Assembly: GCA_013821615.1 (NCBI GenBank)
Contig: JACDGQ010000186.1
Location: 1-6,583 of the forward strand
Length of the DNA stretch: 6,583 nt
From: Planctomycetota bacterium
GTDB taxonomy: Bacteria; Planctomycetota; UBA11346
Reading direction: 5' to 3'
The notes below the pieces were generated by a model, which saw only the letters and a program-made list of their open reading frames with translations, searched no databases and was not told where the DNA came from. Shown here one piece after another: positions 4,756-6,583 of this stretch. Both the position numbers and the translations under genes were made by a program. The first letter of the stretch is position 1; each line of letters starts with the position of its first letter.

Positions 4756-6191
4756 TGTCGATCAAACCCCGCAGACCGCAGCCCACGGGACGGCCACAGA
4801 GCCGTTATGCTCCTGGCCGCACCTCGGGCACGCACCAGCAGGTCCGCCGGGCCGCCCCGCCGATGCCCGCGCAGAGCAAGTCCATACCGCTGCAGCGCCG
4901 GCCGCTGACCACCGACATCCTGCGCCGCCTCGAGACCGACCCGGCTTTCATGGTCATGACCGGGGACAACCACTGGATCGATCCCTATACCGGCCAGGCC
5001 GTGCCGGCCGCTCAGGGCCGCCTCGAAGCCGCCCGCGCCCACCTCATGGACAGCGGTTCGTGGCGCGACCGCGACCCGCTGCCGCGCATGCAGCTCGAGA
5101 TCGTGCGCTGGCGCATCGACCTGATGCGCCTGCTGCCGTCGGAGCCGCGCCTGCGCATCTTCGGCAAGGACGGCCGCTGGCTCAACCCCTTCAACGGCGA
5201 GCTGGTCGCCGACATCGTGCGCGAAGACGGCAAGATCACCGCGACCACCATCACCGCGATGGCGCGCGTGCTGTGCACCTGCCCGCCGGCGGCGAGCGGC
5301 CGCCTGCTCGACAGCCAGTCGCTCGCCAGCAAGGTCCAGGCGCTGGGCCTGACGCGCAGCGATGCCAACGTCGGCAAGTCGACCGACACCGGCCTCAGCA
5401 TCGACATGGAGAAGGCGCGCAACGTCCAGCAGAACATGCTGTCGGCGCTGCCCGACCTCGATGGCTACGACCTGGCCGTGCACTTCACCCCGCAGGCTGG
5501 CGTCAGCGGTGACTTCTACGAAGTCATCACCATGCACAGCGGCGACCTGATGTTCTTCGTCGGCGACGTCAGCGGTCACGGCATGCAGGCCGCCCTGGTG
5601 GTCGCGACCGCGCTCAAGACCATCCGCTTCCTGGCGCGCACCGCGACCAGCGTCACCGGGCTGCTCATCCAGTTCAACGACGAGATCCGCGCCGACCTGC
5701 TGCCCGGCCAGTTCATCACCATGTTCGCCGGCCAGCTCGACCCCATCGCGGGCACCCTGCAGTGCGTCCGCGCCGGCCACCATTCCGGCATCCTGATGAA
5801 TCTCGAGAACGACACCGTGATGCGCCGCGTCGGCCGCCCGGGCATGGCCATCGGCCTGGCGCCCAGCTCGGTGTTCGCCAACAGCATCCACGTCGAGATC
5901 GTGCAGCTGCAGTCCGGCGACCTGCTCGTCCAGTACACCGATGGCGTCACCGAGGCGATGGACACCCAGGGCGTCGAGTTCGGCGAGGCCGGCTTCTACA
6001 GCAGCATCTTCCGCCAGTGCAACGGCTCGCTCCAGGAACTGGTCGACGGGGTCGCCAAGGACGTGCAGGCGTACGTGCGAGGCCTGCTCGAGGACGATCT
6101 GACGATCTTCGCGATGGCCGTGATCCCGCCGCCGGAAGACGTGGCGACGAGTGGCGAGTGGGACGAGAACGACAACGACACGCGCGCCTGA
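4755..6191 (+). CDS. PP2C/SpoIIE-type (RsbU-like) Ser/Thr phosphatase with duplicated N-terminal module
   Basis: A 478-residue, apparently soluble protein. Residues 1-50 are basic and Pro/Arg-rich, probably disordered. Residues 59-83 and 127-151 are gap-free copies of one motif at a 68-residue offset, centred on WIDPYTG (74-80) and WLNPFNG (142-148). Residues 218-457 are a SpoIIE-type PPM phosphatase domain: KARNVQQNML (220-229), SGDFYEV (251-257), VGDVSGHGMQAAL (269-281), CVRAGHHSGIL (337-347), YTDGVTEAMD (394-403) and DDLTIFAMAV (447-456). The likely metal ligands D253, D271, D396 and D448 are all present, so it should be active. Relatives dephosphorylate anti-anti-sigma (STAS) proteins in partner-switching pathways; no kinase or STAS partner lies in this window, so the target is unknown. 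The N-terminal module presumably senses or binds something, which is inference. The C-terminus is acidic. The start at 4755 lacks its own Shine-Dalgarno. The HAD phosphatase gene follows after 4 bp, indicating an operon. Confidence 0.92.
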   Translation: MSIKPRRPQPTGRPQSRYAPGRTSGTHQQVRRAAPPMPAQSKSIPLQRRPLTTDILRRLETDPAFMVMTGDNHWIDPYTGQAVPAAQGRLEAARAHLMDSGSWRDRDPLPRMQLEIVRWRIDLMRLLPSEPRLRIFGKDGRWLNPFNGELVADIVREDGKITATTITAMARVLCTCPPAASGRLLDSQSLASKVQALGLTRSDANVGKSTDTGLSIDMEKARNVQQNMLSALPDLDGYDLAVHFTPQAGVSGDFYEVITMHSGDLMFFVGDVSGHGMQAALVVATALKTIRFLARTATSVTGLLIQFNDEIRADLLPGQFITMFAGQLDPIAGTLQCVRAGHHSGILMNLENDTVMRRVGRPGMAIGLAPSSVFANSIHVEIVQLQSGDLLVQYTDGVTEAMDTQGVEFGEAGFYSSIFRQCNGSLQELVDGVAKDVQAYVRGLLEDDLTIFAMAVIPPPEDVATSGEWDENDNDTRA

Positions 6192-6195
6192 GGCC

Positions 6196-6583
6196 GTGGA
6201 CCGCCTCGCCATCTTCGATCTCGACGGCACCCTGGTCGACAGCCGCGCCGACATCGCGCGCGCGGCCAACCATGCGCGCGCCGCGCTCGGCTTAGCTCCG
6301 CACGCACTGGACACCGTGGTCGCCTTCGTCGGCGATGGCGCGGCCAGGCTCATCGAGCGCATGACGCCGGAAGCCGACGCGGCCGGCCGCGCGCGCGCGC
6401 TGGCCGCCTTCGAAGAGTTCTACGGTGCGCACTGCTGCGTCGACACGGTGGTCTACCCGGGCATCGTCGCGCTGCTCGCGGCCCTGCAGGCGGCCGGCTG
6501 GACGCTGGCGGTCGCGACCAACAAGCCCGACGCCATGACCCGCACCATGCTCGCAGGGCTGGGTCTCGCGCGCTGGTTCGCGG
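6196..6583 (+). CDS. gph: HAD-superfamily phosphatase, phosphoglycolate phosphatase-like (3' partial)
   Basis: The first 129 residues of a HAD subfamily IA hydrolase, cut off by the window end. Motif I is FDLDGTLVDS (7-16), with nucleophile D8 and acid/base D10. A helical cap follows, including FVGDGAARLIER (44-55), a pattern typical of Gph-type enzymes. YPGIVALLAAL (87-97) leads to motif II, VATNKP (106-111), with T108. Motifs K and GD-x-x-x-D lie beyond the window. Phosphoglycolate phosphatases remove 2-phosphoglycolate made during DNA repair or by Rubisco oxygenation; PpaX-type pyrophosphatase or another sugar-phosphate phosphatase cannot be excluded from half a protein. The start is GTG 6196, immediately before motif I, and GAGG overlapping the upstream stop is only 2 bp away, so initiation probably depends on coupling to the SpoIIE-type gene ending 4 bp upstream. 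The TTA-GCT codon pair at 33-34 is unusual in this GC-rich setting. Confidence 0.85.
   Translation, partial: MDRLAIFDLDGTLVDSRADIARAANHARAALGLAPHALDTVVAFVGDGAARLIERMTPEADAAGRARALAAFEEFYGAHCCVDTVVYPGIVALLAALQAAGWTLAVATNKPDAMTRTMLAGLGLARWFA

Noticed and set aside
4449..6362. Very long open frame on the minus strand opposite the SpoIIE-type gene
   Set aside because: It mirrors a well-supported + strand gene. The translation is rich in H, A, R, G, Q, D and V with no domain motif, as expected from the complement of GC-rich codons with few stops.

Overview
The window is GC-rich (around 70% by eye) bacterial chromosomal DNA. It is densely coded, and every convincing gene lies on the + strand. The best lineage clue is the secreted prenyltransferase/squalene-oxidase-repeat protein at 1891-3108. 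Its motif order (DGGFYD, GGLGYGD, DGGAAYSP-KES, SYGSMTYA, NPGM, GLIYYH, RWGEG-PH) matches a family I know mainly from Planctomycetota and related PVC bacteria. A Dabb-domain gene follows directly, and an RsbU/SpoIIE-type phosphatase lies further on. I therefore infer a high-GC planctomycete. A gammaproteobacterium is the main alternative, because the SprA-family gene is common there. No rRNA, tRNA, IS element or CRISPR array is visible.

Layout: (1) a short-chain dehydrogenase/reductase (72-893); (2) a SprA-related putative metalloprotease with an HEAAH motif (1037-1726); (3) a 164-bp gap with a perfect 12-bp palindrome and three helically phased TGCAC boxes, leading into (4) the exported alpha/alpha-toroid protein (1891-3108) and, 17 bp later, (5) a Dabb protein (3126-3422), probably co-transcribed; (6) a 223-bp gap filled with repeats, namely a TCCGGAAG tandem array and a long inverted repeat with 23-bp perfect arms; (7) a Sua5-type threonylcarbamoyl-AMP synthase for tRNA t6A synthesis (3646-4608); (8) a 146-bp gap with a hairpin and a six-codon mini-ORF whose stop overlaps the next start codon; (9) a PP2C/SpoIIE-type phosphatase with an unusual duplicated N-terminal module (4755-6191); (10) a HAD phosphatase resembling phosphoglycolate phosphatase, starting 4 bp later and cut by the window end (6196-6583).

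The genes do not form one obvious pathway. Two likely transcription pairs are toroid protein + Dabb and SpoIIE-type phosphatase + HAD phosphatase. I see no clear new multi-gene system. The points most worth a second look are the tandem W-[IL]-[DN]-P-[YF]-x-G module in the phosphatase, the inverted-repeat element upstream of the Sua5 gene, and the mini-ORF overlapping the phosphatase start.
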